NCBI GenBank assembly: GCA_019912425.1
Contig: JAIOIU010000011.1
Location: 1 to 64,000, forward strand
DNA length: 64,000 nt
Origin: Candidatus Methylomirabilis tolerans
GTDB lineage: Bacteria > Methylomirabilota > Methylomirabilia > Methylomirabilales > Methylomirabilaceae
Direction of reading: 5' to 3'
Position 1 is the stretch's first letter. Each line of letters starts with the position of its first letter. This document shows, piece by piece, positions 35,001 to 42,746 of this stretch. A program made the position numbers and the translations under genes. The notes under the pieces were generated by a model that ran no database searches, had not been told where the DNA came from, and saw only the letters and a list, made by a program, of their open reading frames with translations.

Positions 35001-36540
35001 AAAGACGGGCTTCTGCATCAAGTCCGCTGATTCCCTCTTCCAACTCCGATACACGCTTACGCTGCTCTCGCAACGCCGCGTCCAACTCCGATACACGCTC
35101 ACGCTGCTCTCGCAACGCCGCGTCCCGCTCCCGGACGAGCGCTATCGCCACGGTTTCGGCTGCTGCGGCATGAGCCGCCTGTTGCTCGGCCTGCGCAAGA
35201 CACGACTGGAAGCCCGCCAGGGTCCTCTCGCGCTCTCGAACCTGCTGCTGAACGTAGGCGATCACCTTCAGGTAAGGTGTAGATGACTCCGTTGTCCGGC
35301 AGTTGGCGTGGGTGGCCTCCTGGTAGATCTTCTCCAGCACTGCAACATGAGCGTCCGTTGAAAAGAGCATCTCAGGCTGACTGCTTCTGCGCATCACCTC
35401 CAGCGTCTCCGGCGCATCCAGAAGCGCCTGAAGGCGCCTGGCCAGATCCCCTGCATCGCCGGCACGAAAGGTTTGGCCTGCGGCGCCGATCCGCTCCGGA
35501 AGAGCACCGCGATCTGAAACAAGGACCGGCAGCCCCAACCGCAACGCCTCGTCAATGGTAAACGAATAGGATTCACTGGTAATAGAAGGGAACACGGCGA
35601 GATCCAGATCAAACGCTTGCAGGTCGGACGGCTGATAGGCCCCATGGAACTGAACCGAGAGGCCACGCGCGAGATCGTGCAGTCGCTCCTCATATGCCTG
35701 TTCTATGGCTGTTCCGATGAGATGAACCTGAACAACCGTTGGATCGTTCAGTTGATGCAGCGCCTCCAGGAGCAGGTGCGTACCTTTATGATACAGAAAA
35801 TGACCCCAATGCCCAACCTGAAGCGGTCGATTCGAGAATGATGATGGCTTCTTCTGTCTCTCTCGCGTCATGATGGTCTGGAAGCTCCCGTGCGAGAGAA
35901 CCATTAATCGGTCTTTCGGAAGCTCAAACAGCTGAAGCAGCAATGAACGGTGAGCCTCGGACGGTACGATGAGAACCGAAGCAAGAGCAAGCTCTGTCTC
36001 GATCATCTGTTGACGTAGTGCCAGTGCAGCAGCAACCTCTTGATCCGTTTGCCATTGAGTTCGCTCGACACAGTGCAGACACGGTGCGGTGAGAAGAGGC
36101 TCTGCGCAGAACGACCCGTCTCGATGGATCCGATGGACACGCGGGCAGGAGGTCCAGACATCATGCAGCGTCACGACCACCGGGATCCCAAGGTCCGCGC
36201 AGATCGCCACCAGATTATTGGTCAGGTGGAGCCAATGGTGAAGATGGACGAGATCGGGGCGTACGGCGGCCAGCAGATGGCGCACCAACCCCTCGGCCTC
36301 CGGATCGTACTCCTCTGTCCAGCGGCGCGGCCGCCCTTCCAGCCGCAGATATCTGGTGACGAGGAGACCATCCTTCTCCACGGTCTCGAGGGTCGCCTGG
36401 GGAGCGCTTCGCCCAGAGCCTGCCAGGATTATGCACTCGTGTCCGCGCGCGAGCAGGCACCGACTTAACGCCTCGCAGTAGGTCTCGGTCCCGGCGATCG
36501 ATTCCGGCGGAAAGCCGTGGATGACCTGAAGGATTTTCAC
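32053..36540 (-). CDS. GT4 - coiled coil - RgpF - HAD multidomain polysaccharide protein
   Basis: 1495 residues from GTG 36538-36540 (GTGA overlap with the deacetylase gene). Domains: GT4 glycosyltransferase (1-405, paralogue of the preceding entry: MKILQVIHGFPPESIAGTET, FPSITSESYSFTIDEALRLG); coiled coil (430-525) containing a 14-residue tandem repeat; rhamnan-synthesis RgpF-like domain (about 610-860: AVHAHVYYPDVITELASYL, NRGRDIAPM, CHVHTKKSVY); HAD hydrolase-like domain (about 880-1090: VIAFDIFDTLLIRP, VLVSDMFLP, VRKDTGELY, LMVGDNEHSD, so all four HAD motifs remain); and a C-terminal region to 1495 of unknown type. It probably couples addition of sugars with a phosphatase or processing step near the Wzm/Wzt exporter. 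Confidence 0.9.
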   Translation of the reverse strand: MKILQVIHGFPPESIAGTETYCEALSRCLLARGHECIILAGSGRSAPQATLETVEKDGLLVTRYLRLEGRPRRWTEEYDPEAEGLVRHLLAAVRPDLVHLHHWLHLTNNLVAICADLGIPVVVTLHDVWTSCPRVHRIHRDGSFCAEPLLTAPCLHCVERTQWQTDQEVAAALALRQQMIETELALASVLIVPSEAHRSLLLQLFELPKDRLMVLSHGSFQTIMTRERQKKPSSFSNRPLQVGHWGHFLYHKGTHLLLEALHQLNDPTVVQVHLIGTAIEQAYEERLHDLARGLSVQFHGAYQPSDLQAFDLDLAVFPSITSESYSFTIDEALRLGLPVLVSDRGALPERIGAAGQTFRAGDAGDLARRLQALLDAPETLEVMRRSSQPEMLFSTDAHVAVLEKIYQEATHANCRTTESSTPYLKVIAYVQQQVRERERTLAGFQSCLAQAEQQAAHAAAAETVAIALVRERDAALREQRERVSELDAALREQRKRVSELEEGISGLDAEARLYREALEAILSSTTWKLTAPIRWIRHPVRALTGKDRFTINLAHLKSTFRRTHSYYRKTGLKATARRIIAEMRTLSTKSPDTTPYSPELFNISDIHPLSGDISSRVAVHAHVYYPDVITELASYLRNVPFAFDLFISVSTDGARETCYQAFSELPRAGRVVVDVVVNRGRDIAPMVCHFGATLATYDYICHVHTKKSVYTQGRMEGWREYLFRQLLGSEDQVRRIFSIFEKDPGAGIVYPQNYEHLPYWGNTWLSNRALGSRMCRQIGITDVPEGYFDYPAGSMFWARSKAIQKLFSADIQLTDFPEEAGQTDGSLAHCVERLLVLAVKHAGYKPLILADPVVRSWSKWRFDRYMARTVHCVKTMLDAQDVKVIAFDIFDTLLIRPVIHPETAKTIIGHRSRNMIGNDYAELRAHAEVRARSRLGRDVGLDDIYAEFASLAGKQVDEVGHIRALEEDTELHLVAPRSECIDLANYAVRSGKRVVLVSDMFLPRGVVEKILSENGVTGYHALYLSSDIGVRKDTGELYRFVLQQEQIAPSALLMVGDNEHSDVQIPLNLGIQVCHVLRPVEIARALPRFSRAIEWVQTKGSLDEQLTLGLVIRKLFGPVFYQSLDPDSLLNGGPQHIGYAVVGPVIMSFCLWLIDTARKDGIEKLFFLAREGQLLKKVYDHVAMHVEDAIPSEYLVLSRRAVTVPVIESIDDIFRIAGDSEYFPNELHEFLKYRYGLTLKDDDLHELYSRGLWKKGELVEVKGDIRRLKPVLEALAESILARSRIERPGLTAYLDNIGLNDVQPAAVVDVGYSATIQGLLSGFLKKPIQGYYMLTSARSRENSNKHNAFARGYYADQIGRAKSGVSSLWRRSFELETLLSSNDPQVICYVADKNGTPEALYQEHSIDEQQSMRTRADIHRGVVSFVDDFFSLKNSVYPELTLPATLPEMLFREFVEHMSSSEKEMLSSLALDDHYCGRGIVAFGQTPISGKRISA
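35041..35124 (-). repeat. 42-base tandem duplication in the coiled-coil region
   Basis: Two copies of a 42-base unit (35041-35082 and 35083-35124) differ by a single base and encode two 14-residue coiled-coil units (REQRERVSELDAAL type). The near identity points to a recent slippage duplication that lengthened the coil by about two turns per heptad pair. Confidence 0.85.
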
Positions 36541-37205
36541 TGCGCCTGCTCCAGTCGGTAGGCCTCCACGTAACGGGCCGACGGGCAGTAGATGGTCCGA
36601 TAGGTATTTAACCCGGCCCCCATGTAAATGTAATCATTGTAGCGGAGCTGGCTTTCGTACTGTTCGACCGCTTTGCGCTTCAGATCCCAGACCGTGGTGA
36701 TATCAAGGGCATGGGTCGGCTGGACTGCGGCCCAGATCTCGTAGCAGAAGTCGCCATACGCCGGCCTATACTGCTGCAGCGCCGCCTCAACTCCCACGGC
36801 CAGAGCCCAGTGATCGGGATGGACCTCTAATGTTGAAGGCCGGTAAAGAATATCCGGTTGAGATGTTGCGAACAGCCTCCCCAAGCGTTCGCTCAGATCG
36901 TGCGCCTCCGCGAGCCGACTATCGGGATAGTCCCAAAATACCAGCTCGTCGATCCCCAGGATCGACGCAGCCCGCCTGGCCTCCTCTCGACGTAACTCCC
37001 GGTAGTCCAGCCCCGCATAATAGCCCAATGGATCGCCGGCCCCTCCATCTGTGACGAAGACCACCTTCACATGATCGCCCTGACGATGGTGGAGCGCGAT
37101 AGCCCCGCCGCACCCTAAGCTCTCGTCATCAGGGTGGGGCGCCAGGACCAGCACACGCCCTTGTGGCAGGGATGCCACGACCTTAGGAAACTCAGGCGGT
37201 CTCAT
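36537..37205 (-). CDS. PIG-L family deacetylase (LmbE-like)
   Basis: This 222-residue zinc-dependent amide hydrolase has the metal-binding motif PHPDDESLGCGG (His24-Glu28), a second HPDH motif (EVHPDHWALA), and VVFVTDGGAGDP. PIG-L/LmbE enzymes remove N-acetyl groups from GlcNAc-containing conjugates. In this cluster it probably deacetylates an amino sugar of the growing glycan or its lipid carrier. Its stop overlaps the start of the 1495-residue gene (GTGA), so it is translationally coupled to it. Confidence 0.92.
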   Translation of the reverse strand: MRPPEFPKVVASLPQGRVLVLAPHPDDESLGCGGAIALHHRQGDHVKVVFVTDGGAGDPLGYYAGLDYRELRREEARRAASILGIDELVFWDYPDSRLAEAHDLSERLGRLFATSQPDILYRPSTLEVHPDHWALAVGVEAALQQYRPAYGDFCYEIWAAVQPTHALDITTVWDLKRKAVEQYESQLRYNDYIYMGAGLNTYRTIYCPSARYVEAYRLEQAQ

Positions 37206-37269
37206 TTTGTCCCTCGCATGTCAATACCTCAGCCGTACCCTACCCCGGGTTCCATGCCTCGCCCCGGGC

Positions 37270-38307
37270 TCAATAGATATCCGAATCCCCCATGGTGTAG
37301 TACCACCGGTCTCCGGCGCCCTCCAGCAAGACACTCGGGTCCGCAGAAAGGGCGACGAGCTCATATGGCGTCGGTTCGTGACGAAAACCAGCCGCCAACA
37401 AAAAACGGAGTTGACCGGATGGCGGAGGGAACCAGGCCTGAAGCGACTCCATGCCCGCTGTCCCGGCCAGCCATTCGACGTACGCGAGCAACGCCTCCCC
37501 GACGCCCGCAGAGCCGGATGGGACGAGCCAGTCCACCAGACAGGCCACCGGACGATCCTGCCAGCCGAGTCGAACCACCGCCACCCCCATCACCGTCCCG
37601 CTGAACCGTCTGCGGGCCACCAGGAGATGATAGTGCGCATCCGGGCACTGCAGATAGCGCCAGCGCAGATAGGCGGCATCACGAATGACCGCGACCGACA
37701 GATCATGGCGACAGCGCTCCCAGAGCCTGTCCAGCCCCGCATCCAGCTCCTTTTCCTCATTGACGGTCACGAAAAGAGACCTGCGGCCCTGGGCAGTCGC
37801 GCCAACATGAATCGGCTTCGTCAAGAGCGGAACCGGACCCAGCGGGACAAACCCCGCCAGGCGCTTGCCGGCACGCAGATGCTCCGGCGTCGGAAACCCA
37901 TATCCCCCCGCCATCTGTCCAAGCCCTGCAATATACTGATTCACCAGGGGCGCAAACACCCCGGGACGTCGCAGCCCGCGCCGCACCTGCGGGTCGATCA
38001 TGGCATCGGCGATCTGCGGCATCACCACCGTCTTTTCGCCCCACGCAATCCTGACAGGCACGCCGCCATAGTGCCCCACCAACTCCCCGGAAGGGGTTTC
38101 AACCACCAGGGAATAATGACCGAGGGGATTCGCCTCGTATTTCCACCGCCAATGCTCAGGTAAGCACTCAACGCCAAACACCGTGCGAAAGAGGGCGAGA
38201 ATCCGCCCCGTATCCTCCGGCCGATACCGTCGAATGACCCACCGCCCGGCCGGATCGATGTGGACGATTCCGGCGTCTATACGAGCAGTCTCCTTATGCG
38301 CCGGCAT
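37270..38307 (-). CDS. GNAT-like acyltransferase
   Basis: About 345 residues from ATG 38305-38307, overlapping the 3' end of wzt by 14 bases. A longer frame to 38463 lies inside wzt and is not credible. The first half has IRRYRPEDTGRILALFRTVF with W-R-W-K-Y-E-x-N-P, and the second MGVAVVRLGWQDRPVACLVD with GVGEALLAYVEWLA, as in large GNAT/Eis-like or FemAB-related proteins found in polysaccharide clusters. It likely transfers an acyl or aminoacyl group to a sugar. The donor and acceptor are unknown. Confidence 0.75.
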   Translation of the reverse strand: MPAHKETARIDAGIVHIDPAGRWVIRRYRPEDTGRILALFRTVFGVECLPEHWRWKYEANPLGHYSLVVETPSGELVGHYGGVPVRIAWGEKTVVMPQIADAMIDPQVRRGLRRPGVFAPLVNQYIAGLGQMAGGYGFPTPEHLRAGKRLAGFVPLGPVPLLTKPIHVGATAQGRRSLFVTVNEEKELDAGLDRLWERCRHDLSVAVIRDAAYLRWRYLQCPDAHYHLLVARRRFSGTVMGVAVVRLGWQDRPVACLVDWLVPSGSAGVGEALLAYVEWLAGTAGMESLQAWFPPPSGQLRFLLAAGFRHEPTPYELVALSADPSVLLEGAGDRWYYTMGDSDIY

Positions 38308-39529
38308 GACGCGTTGCAGGCACGGCCGCCGCCGCCGGCAGGCATTCAGCCTCCAGCTCCCACTGGTGGGGCAGCAATGCCAGGCCGGCGGCTTGGATAT
38401 TCTGCACGACGTTGAAGGGACACTGGCGCTCAAGCCGATCATAGACGTGAAGGCCATGCTCATCCAGCAAAAAGACCGTCACCGTGTACTGCCCGCTCAG
38501 CAGTGGCAGACGCGGCAGACGCAGGCAGACTCGTCCACCCGTAGGGAACGGGATCGTACCTGCAACATGAGTAGCGGTTCCAAACACCTGGACGGCATCA
38601 TTCCGGTCAATGCAGATTCCCACGTGTACAGGAGTAGGCGGGTTCGGAACGCAGTAGTCAACAGACACCACCAGATCCTCCCCGGTCACAAACTGGTCGC
38701 ACGATCGGTCCGCACTGCGGCGGCCGACTAAGACCTGTGAGATCCAGGGAAACGCCTGCGGCGCTCGCTCAACGGCCGGAAGCGAACGAGCGGGCGCGTC
38801 ACGCTCTCGCAGGTAGTTCTCATAGGCGGCTATGACCGAAGCGGTGTCGCCCGCCTTCGCGACCTGCCCATCCTTCAGCCAGATTGCCTCGGAACAGACC
38901 ATCCGAACCTGGTACAGACTGTGGGAGCAAAAGAGGATCGTTTTACCCGCCTTCCGGAAGCGCTCGATGCGATCGATGCACCGTTTCTGGAAGTACTGGT
39001 CTCCCACCGCGAGCGCCTCATCGACGATCAAGATGTCCGGATCCACGCTTGTGGCGACGGCGAACGCCAGACGAACGTACATGCCGCTGGAGTAGATCTT
39101 GATCGGCCGGTCGAAAAAGTCGCCGATCTCGGCAAAGTCGGCAATCTCCGACAACCGCTGTTCCATCTCCTGTGGCGGGATGCCCAGAATGGTCCCGCTC
39201 ATCATGGCGTTCTCTCGCCCTGTAAACTCGTGGTTGAAGCCGGTCCCCAACTCCAGAATCGTTGAGATCATCCCGTGAGTGGTAACCTGCCCGGCAGTAG
39301 GTCGCAGGACGCCGGCCACAAGCTGCAGCAGGGTACTCTTGCCGGCGCCATTATCCCCGATGAGGCCGATGGTCGAACCTGTCTTGATCTGGAGGCTCAC
39401 GTCCCGAATGGCCCAGAACGGCTGGTGATAGCTGCGACGGCCGCGACAGATGAACTCCTTCAGGCGGTCTTTCGGGCTGGCGTAGATCCGGTAGGCCTTC
39501 GAGACCTGGCGCGCCTCAATGGCGAACAT
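38294..39529 (-). CDS. wzt: O-antigen ABC exporter, ATPase subunit with C-terminal carbohydrate-binding domain
   Basis: This 411-residue protein has an N-terminal ATPase (about 1-245) with Walker A GDNGAGKST, the ELGTGFNHEFTGRENAMMSG segment typical of polysaccharide exporters, signature YSSGMYVRLAFA, and Walker B DILIVDEALAVGD. A C-terminal Wzt_C-type beta domain (about 270-400) reads ...LVVSVDYCVPNP...VHVGICIDRNDAVQVFGT. In known systems that domain recognises the modified non-reducing end of the glycan and gates export. Its ATG shares one base with the wzm stop (TGATG). Confidence 0.93.
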   Translation of the reverse strand: MFAIEARQVSKAYRIYASPKDRLKEFICRGRRSYHQPFWAIRDVSLQIKTGSTIGLIGDNGAGKSTLLQLVAGVLRPTAGQVTTHGMISTILELGTGFNHEFTGRENAMMSGTILGIPPQEMEQRLSEIADFAEIGDFFDRPIKIYSSGMYVRLAFAVATSVDPDILIVDEALAVGDQYFQKRCIDRIERFRKAGKTILFCSHSLYQVRMVCSEAIWLKDGQVAKAGDTASVIAAYENYLRERDAPARSLPAVERAPQAFPWISQVLVGRRSADRSCDQFVTGEDLVVSVDYCVPNPPTPVHVGICIDRNDAVQVFGTATHVAGTIPFPTGGRVCLRLPRLPLLSGQYTVTVFLLDEHGLHVYDRLERQCPFNVVQNIQAAGLALLPHQWELEAECLPAAAAVPATRHAGA

Positions 39530-40320
39530 CAGAGTACATCAGCAAAGGCAGGTTGAAGCCGGGTGAACAGTCGGTAGCCCATAATGAAGACCACTGCGCC
39601 GATCGACGCCAGAAAGACAACGCTCCCCCACGACGGGAGCTGCCCCCTGAGGATCAGGCTCCGATAGGCCTCCACAAGGGCGTACATCGGGTTCACCACC
39701 AGGAGGGGCTGCAAGCCCTGGGGAACCACAGACGGTGGATAGAAGATCGGCGTCAGGAAGACCCCGAGGGTCAACATCATGCCGAGCATTTGACCAAGGT
39801 CCCGGATGAATACCGTAACGCCTGCGACGATCCAGGCGAGCCCTGTGGTGATTGCGAACTGCAAGATGAAGATAACCGGCAGCAGCAGCATCACCGGATA
39901 GATGGGATGCCCGACGAGCAGCAGAGCGGCCAGAAGGATGACGAATCCAATGAACTGGTTGATGATCCCCACAATGACCGGATAGATAGGGAGGATCTCA
40001 GAAGGGAAGATCGCCCGCTTGATCAGGTTCGAGTGCTCCAGAATGACGCCCGTAGAACGATTGAGCCCCTCGGCGAGCGCATTCCACGGCAACATCCCGC
40101 AGAAGAGATAAATTGCGAACTGCTCGGTTCCCTCGCTGGCGCCCACCCGGACCTTCATGATGGTCGAAAAGACAAAGGTATAAAGCGCCAGCATGATGAG
40201 CGGGTGGATGACCGACCAGAACAGCCCGACTACAGATCCCTTATAGCGAGCCAGCAGGTCTCGTTTGGCGAAACTCCAAATGAGGGCTCGGTGACGCCAG
40301 AGCCCAGAGATGCCATCCAT
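39529..40320 (-). CDS. wzm: O-antigen ABC exporter, permease subunit
   Basis: About 263 residues from ATG 40318-40320, preceded by GGAGGCGTA. It is an ABC-2 type permease with six membrane spans, the amphipathic start LIWSFAKRDLLARYKGSVVG and FWSVIHPLIMLALYTFVFS, and RAIFPSEILPIYPV. With Wzt it forms the channel that moves undecaprenyl-diphosphate-linked polysaccharide to the periplasm. A longer frame to 40377 adds codons that include the promoter -10 region and is rejected. It is the first gene of the operon. Confidence 0.93.
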   Translation of the reverse strand: MDGISGLWRHRALIWSFAKRDLLARYKGSVVGLFWSVIHPLIMLALYTFVFSTIMKVRVGASEGTEQFAIYLFCGMLPWNALAEGLNRSTGVILEHSNLIKRAIFPSEILPIYPVIVGIINQFIGFVILLAALLLVGHPIYPVMLLLPVIFILQFAITTGLAWIVAGVTVFIRDLGQMLGMMLTLGVFLTPIFYPPSVVPQGLQPLLVVNPMYALVEAYRSLILRGQLPSWGSVVFLASIGAVVFIMGYRLFTRLQPAFADVL

Positions 40321-40375
40321 TACGCCTCCGTACACGTAGGGCCTGCCGGCAACGGCCCTCGCTACATGACAATTC

Positions 40376-40405
40376 ACTATACGAGTCGCCCGGCACCATC
40401 GTCAA
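40376..40405 (-). promoter_or_regulatory. Promoter of the wzm-wzt operon
   Basis: On the minus strand: TTGACG (40400-40405), 18-base spacer, TATAGT (40376-40381). The short leader holds a hairpin with arms AGGGCC and GGCCCT (40338-40343 and 40354-40359). Confidence 0.65.
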
Positions 40406-40474
40406 GGAAATTGTCCTCAGGAGCCGCTGGCCTTTCTTCGTGGGAAGCCAATGGCCGGGATGCGGCTGTTTAGC

Positions 40475-40504
40475 TTGACGGCATCTGTATCTACATGATA
40501 AAGA
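40475..40504 (+). promoter_or_regulatory. Promoter of the divergent membrane-protein gene
   Basis: TTGACG (40475-40480), 18-base spacer, TAAAGA (40499-40504). The expected transcription start falls at or within a few bases of ATG 40511, so the transcript may be leaderless; no strong Shine-Dalgarno sequence is present. Confidence 0.5.
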
Positions 40505-40510
40505 AGCCTC

Positions 40511-41584
40511 ATGCTATCTGTTCACGGAACCGACTCCCCCACCCTTGCCGCCCCGCATTCTTCCCCTCGCTTTGACGCCATCATGGCCGGCGTGTCGACG
40601 TGGATGGTCCTGGGTCTCTACATTGACGGGTGGTCTCACCGTCACGTAGCCCTCGATACCTTCTTCAGCCCATACCATGCAATCTTTTACTCGGGCTACC
40701 TGGCCTTTGCCGTCTTGATCCTGCTGACGCTCGCCAAAGGAATCCTCGCCGGGCTCCCCTTCCGGCAGGCGCTCCCGATCGGCTACGGTAAGAGCCTGCT
40801 CGGCCTCATCCTGCACGGGGCGGGTGGTGTGGTAGACATGGCCTGGCATCAGGTGTTCGGGTTTGAACTGAGCAGTGAGGCGTTGGTGAGTCCGCCGCAC
40901 CTCATGATCTTTGCGGGCCTCACCCTGATCGTCAGCGGACCGCTGCGCGCCGCGTGGCTTCGACCTGAACAGGCAGCCTTGCCCTCTCGTCGCTACTGGA
41001 CCCCTATGCTGATTTCATTGGCCCTTCTCTGGTCGGTGCTGACCTTCGGCACCCTGATTCTCCACCCCATCGTCGCGCCCCATGCCATCAAGAGCCGGTG
41101 GGTCATGTACGCTTCATTCCCCGGTCCCGCGCTCGATATGGCCAGAACCGTCAGTATCGGCAGTTTCATCGTGCAAAGCGCGATCACAGCGGGACTCCTC
41201 CTGCTGCTGATCCGCCGCTGGCAACTGCCCCGCTTGGCGCTCACGCTGGTCTTCACCGCCAACGCCGCCCTCCTCAGCCTGCTGGACGACCAATACTGGC
41301 TCATCCTGCCGTCCCTCTGCAGCGGGTGGGCGACCGACTGGCTCCTCACCAGGCTCCAGCCATGTGGCCGCCGTCCATGGACGGTGCGCCTGGTCGCGGC
41401 CACAGTGCCGCTGGTCTCCACCACCGGCTACTTCATAACCCTGGCCGCCACAGCGGGCGTGGGGTGGTCGGCAACCATGGTGACCGGCGCCATGACCCTC
41501 TCGGCCATGACCGGCCTGTTGATCAGCTACATGGTCTTCCCGCCTCCGACGCCCACGCATCGGGCCAGTGAACATGGTATCTGA
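40511..41584 (+). CDS. Polytopic membrane protein of unknown function
   Basis: This 357-residue protein has about nine hydrophobic spans. I recognise no catalytic family. Conserved-looking features are near the N-terminus: YIDGWSHRHVALDTFFSPYH and AIFYSGYLAFAV, with several His and Asp residues close to a membrane face, and GGVVDMAWHQVFGFE; the His residues could bind metal or haem. It is the only plus-strand gene between 1 and 44 kb apart from the left-edge genes, is divergent from wzm and convergent with the GT4 gene. The context says little about its role. Confidence 0.8.
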   Translation: MLSVHGTDSPTLAAPHSSPRFDAIMAGVSTWMVLGLYIDGWSHRHVALDTFFSPYHAIFYSGYLAFAVLILLTLAKGILAGLPFRQALPIGYGKSLLGLILHGAGGVVDMAWHQVFGFELSSEALVSPPHLMIFAGLTLIVSGPLRAAWLRPEQAALPSRRYWTPMLISLALLWSVLTFGTLILHPIVAPHAIKSRWVMYASFPGPALDMARTVSIGSFIVQSAITAGLLLLLIRRWQLPRLALTLVFTANAALLSLLDDQYWLILPSLCSGWATDWLLTRLQPCGRRPWTVRLVAATVPLVSTTGYFITLAATAGVGWSATMVTGAMTLSAMTGLLISYMVFPPPTPTHRASEHGI

Positions 41585-41685
41585 CCATAGGGGGTGAGCA
41601 GAGAGGAATAGGGGACGAGGACATGGCGATCACGATTCGGAAGCGCGACCATCAGCGTCACCCAACGGGGCCGGGGCACGACCGA

Positions 41686-42711
41686 TCAGGACCTCCGGAT
41701 CATCCGGTCGCTCAACCCTCGCAGCAGCAGCGCTTCCAGGCGCTCGACCACCGCCTCCATTGGATAGCGGGCCGCCACCTGCAGGCCGGCGGTCCGCTGC
41801 CAGGCCCGCTGCAGCAGATCATTGAGCAGCCCGTCAACCGCCGCCGAGATAGCCGGCGGATCTCGCAGGGGGACGAAGCTGGCGTAGGCTTCACCGTCGT
41901 CGAAACTGAGATACGAGGGGATGCGGGTCAGGACGCAAGGTAGTCCGCAGGCCATGGCCTCCATCGCCGGCAACCCGAATCCTTCCGCCTCGGTCGAGGC
42001 GCTGATAAACAGGTGACAACGACGGTAGAGGGCCGGCATCGCGTAGGGGTTGACATCCTGGTGGTACTCATCGACCACGTCCAGCGCGGCCTCCGCCTCG
42101 GATTGCGGCAACTGGGACGCGCGGACCACCCACAGGTCGCGTCGCTGTGTCTTGAGTTGCTTGAGGCCTTGGAGGGCATCTGGGATCCCCTTGAACGGCC
42201 ATTCCCATGGCCCCACCACCAGAATCCGGTAGCGGCCTTGCAAGGGAGGTGGTGGTTCGGGGTTGAAACGGTTCAGATCGATGCCGTACCCGATATCGTA
42301 ACACGCCTGGCCATATCGGGTCTCGATCAGTGCCTTCAGGTGCGGCCGGATGGTGACCTTGAGCGTCGGCAGGCGATAGGCCGCTTCGACCCGCTCGCAG
42401 AGCGCGACGTCGGGAAAATAATCGGCTTCATACCCCTGGCAGAAGTGGACGGGGATGCCGCGCCCACAGGCGACGGCGGGTGGAACCGTCGTCCAGTAGG
42501 TGCCGATGATATAATCGGCGATCGGAATCTGTTCAGCGGCGAAATCCGGTACCTGCCGAAAGTCAGCCTCCAGCGGAAACCAGGTGGGCGCCTGCCCCTT
42601 GGAGAGCACCTGTACCAGATGGCCCCTTCGCGTGAGGCCGTTGGCGTGTTCCAGGACCGCCTTGACCCCACCCCAACTTTCCGTTCCCTCGAGCAGGTAA
42701 ATCAGTCGCAT
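41686..42711 (-). CDS. GT4 glycosyltransferase
   Basis: About 341 residues from ATG 42709-42711, where the family motif MRLIYLLEGTESWGGVKAVL begins. An alternative ATG at 42747 overlaps the GT2 stop (TGATG). The GT-B fold shows ILVVGPWEWPFKGIPDAL in the second domain and the donor-site EAEGFGLPAMEAMACGLPCV. It probably uses a nucleotide sugar in the cytosol to extend the exported polymer. It is directly downstream of, and probably co-transcribed with, the GT2 gene. Confidence 0.88.
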   Translation of the reverse strand: MRLIYLLEGTESWGGVKAVLEHANGLTRRGHLVQVLSKGQAPTWFPLEADFRQVPDFAAEQIPIADYIIGTYWTTVPPAVACGRGIPVHFCQGYEADYFPDVALCERVEAAYRLPTLKVTIRPHLKALIETRYGQACYDIGYGIDLNRFNPEPPPPLQGRYRILVVGPWEWPFKGIPDALQGLKQLKTQRRDLWVVRASQLPQSEAEAALDVVDEYHQDVNPYAMPALYRRCHLFISASTEAEGFGLPAMEAMACGLPCVLTRIPSYLSFDDGEAYASFVPLRDPPAISAAVDGLLNDLLQRAWQRTAGLQVAARYPMEAVVERLEALLLRGLSDRMIRRS

Positions 42712-42746
42712 CGATCCCCGATGAAGGTCGGCCGGCGTGACGCGCA

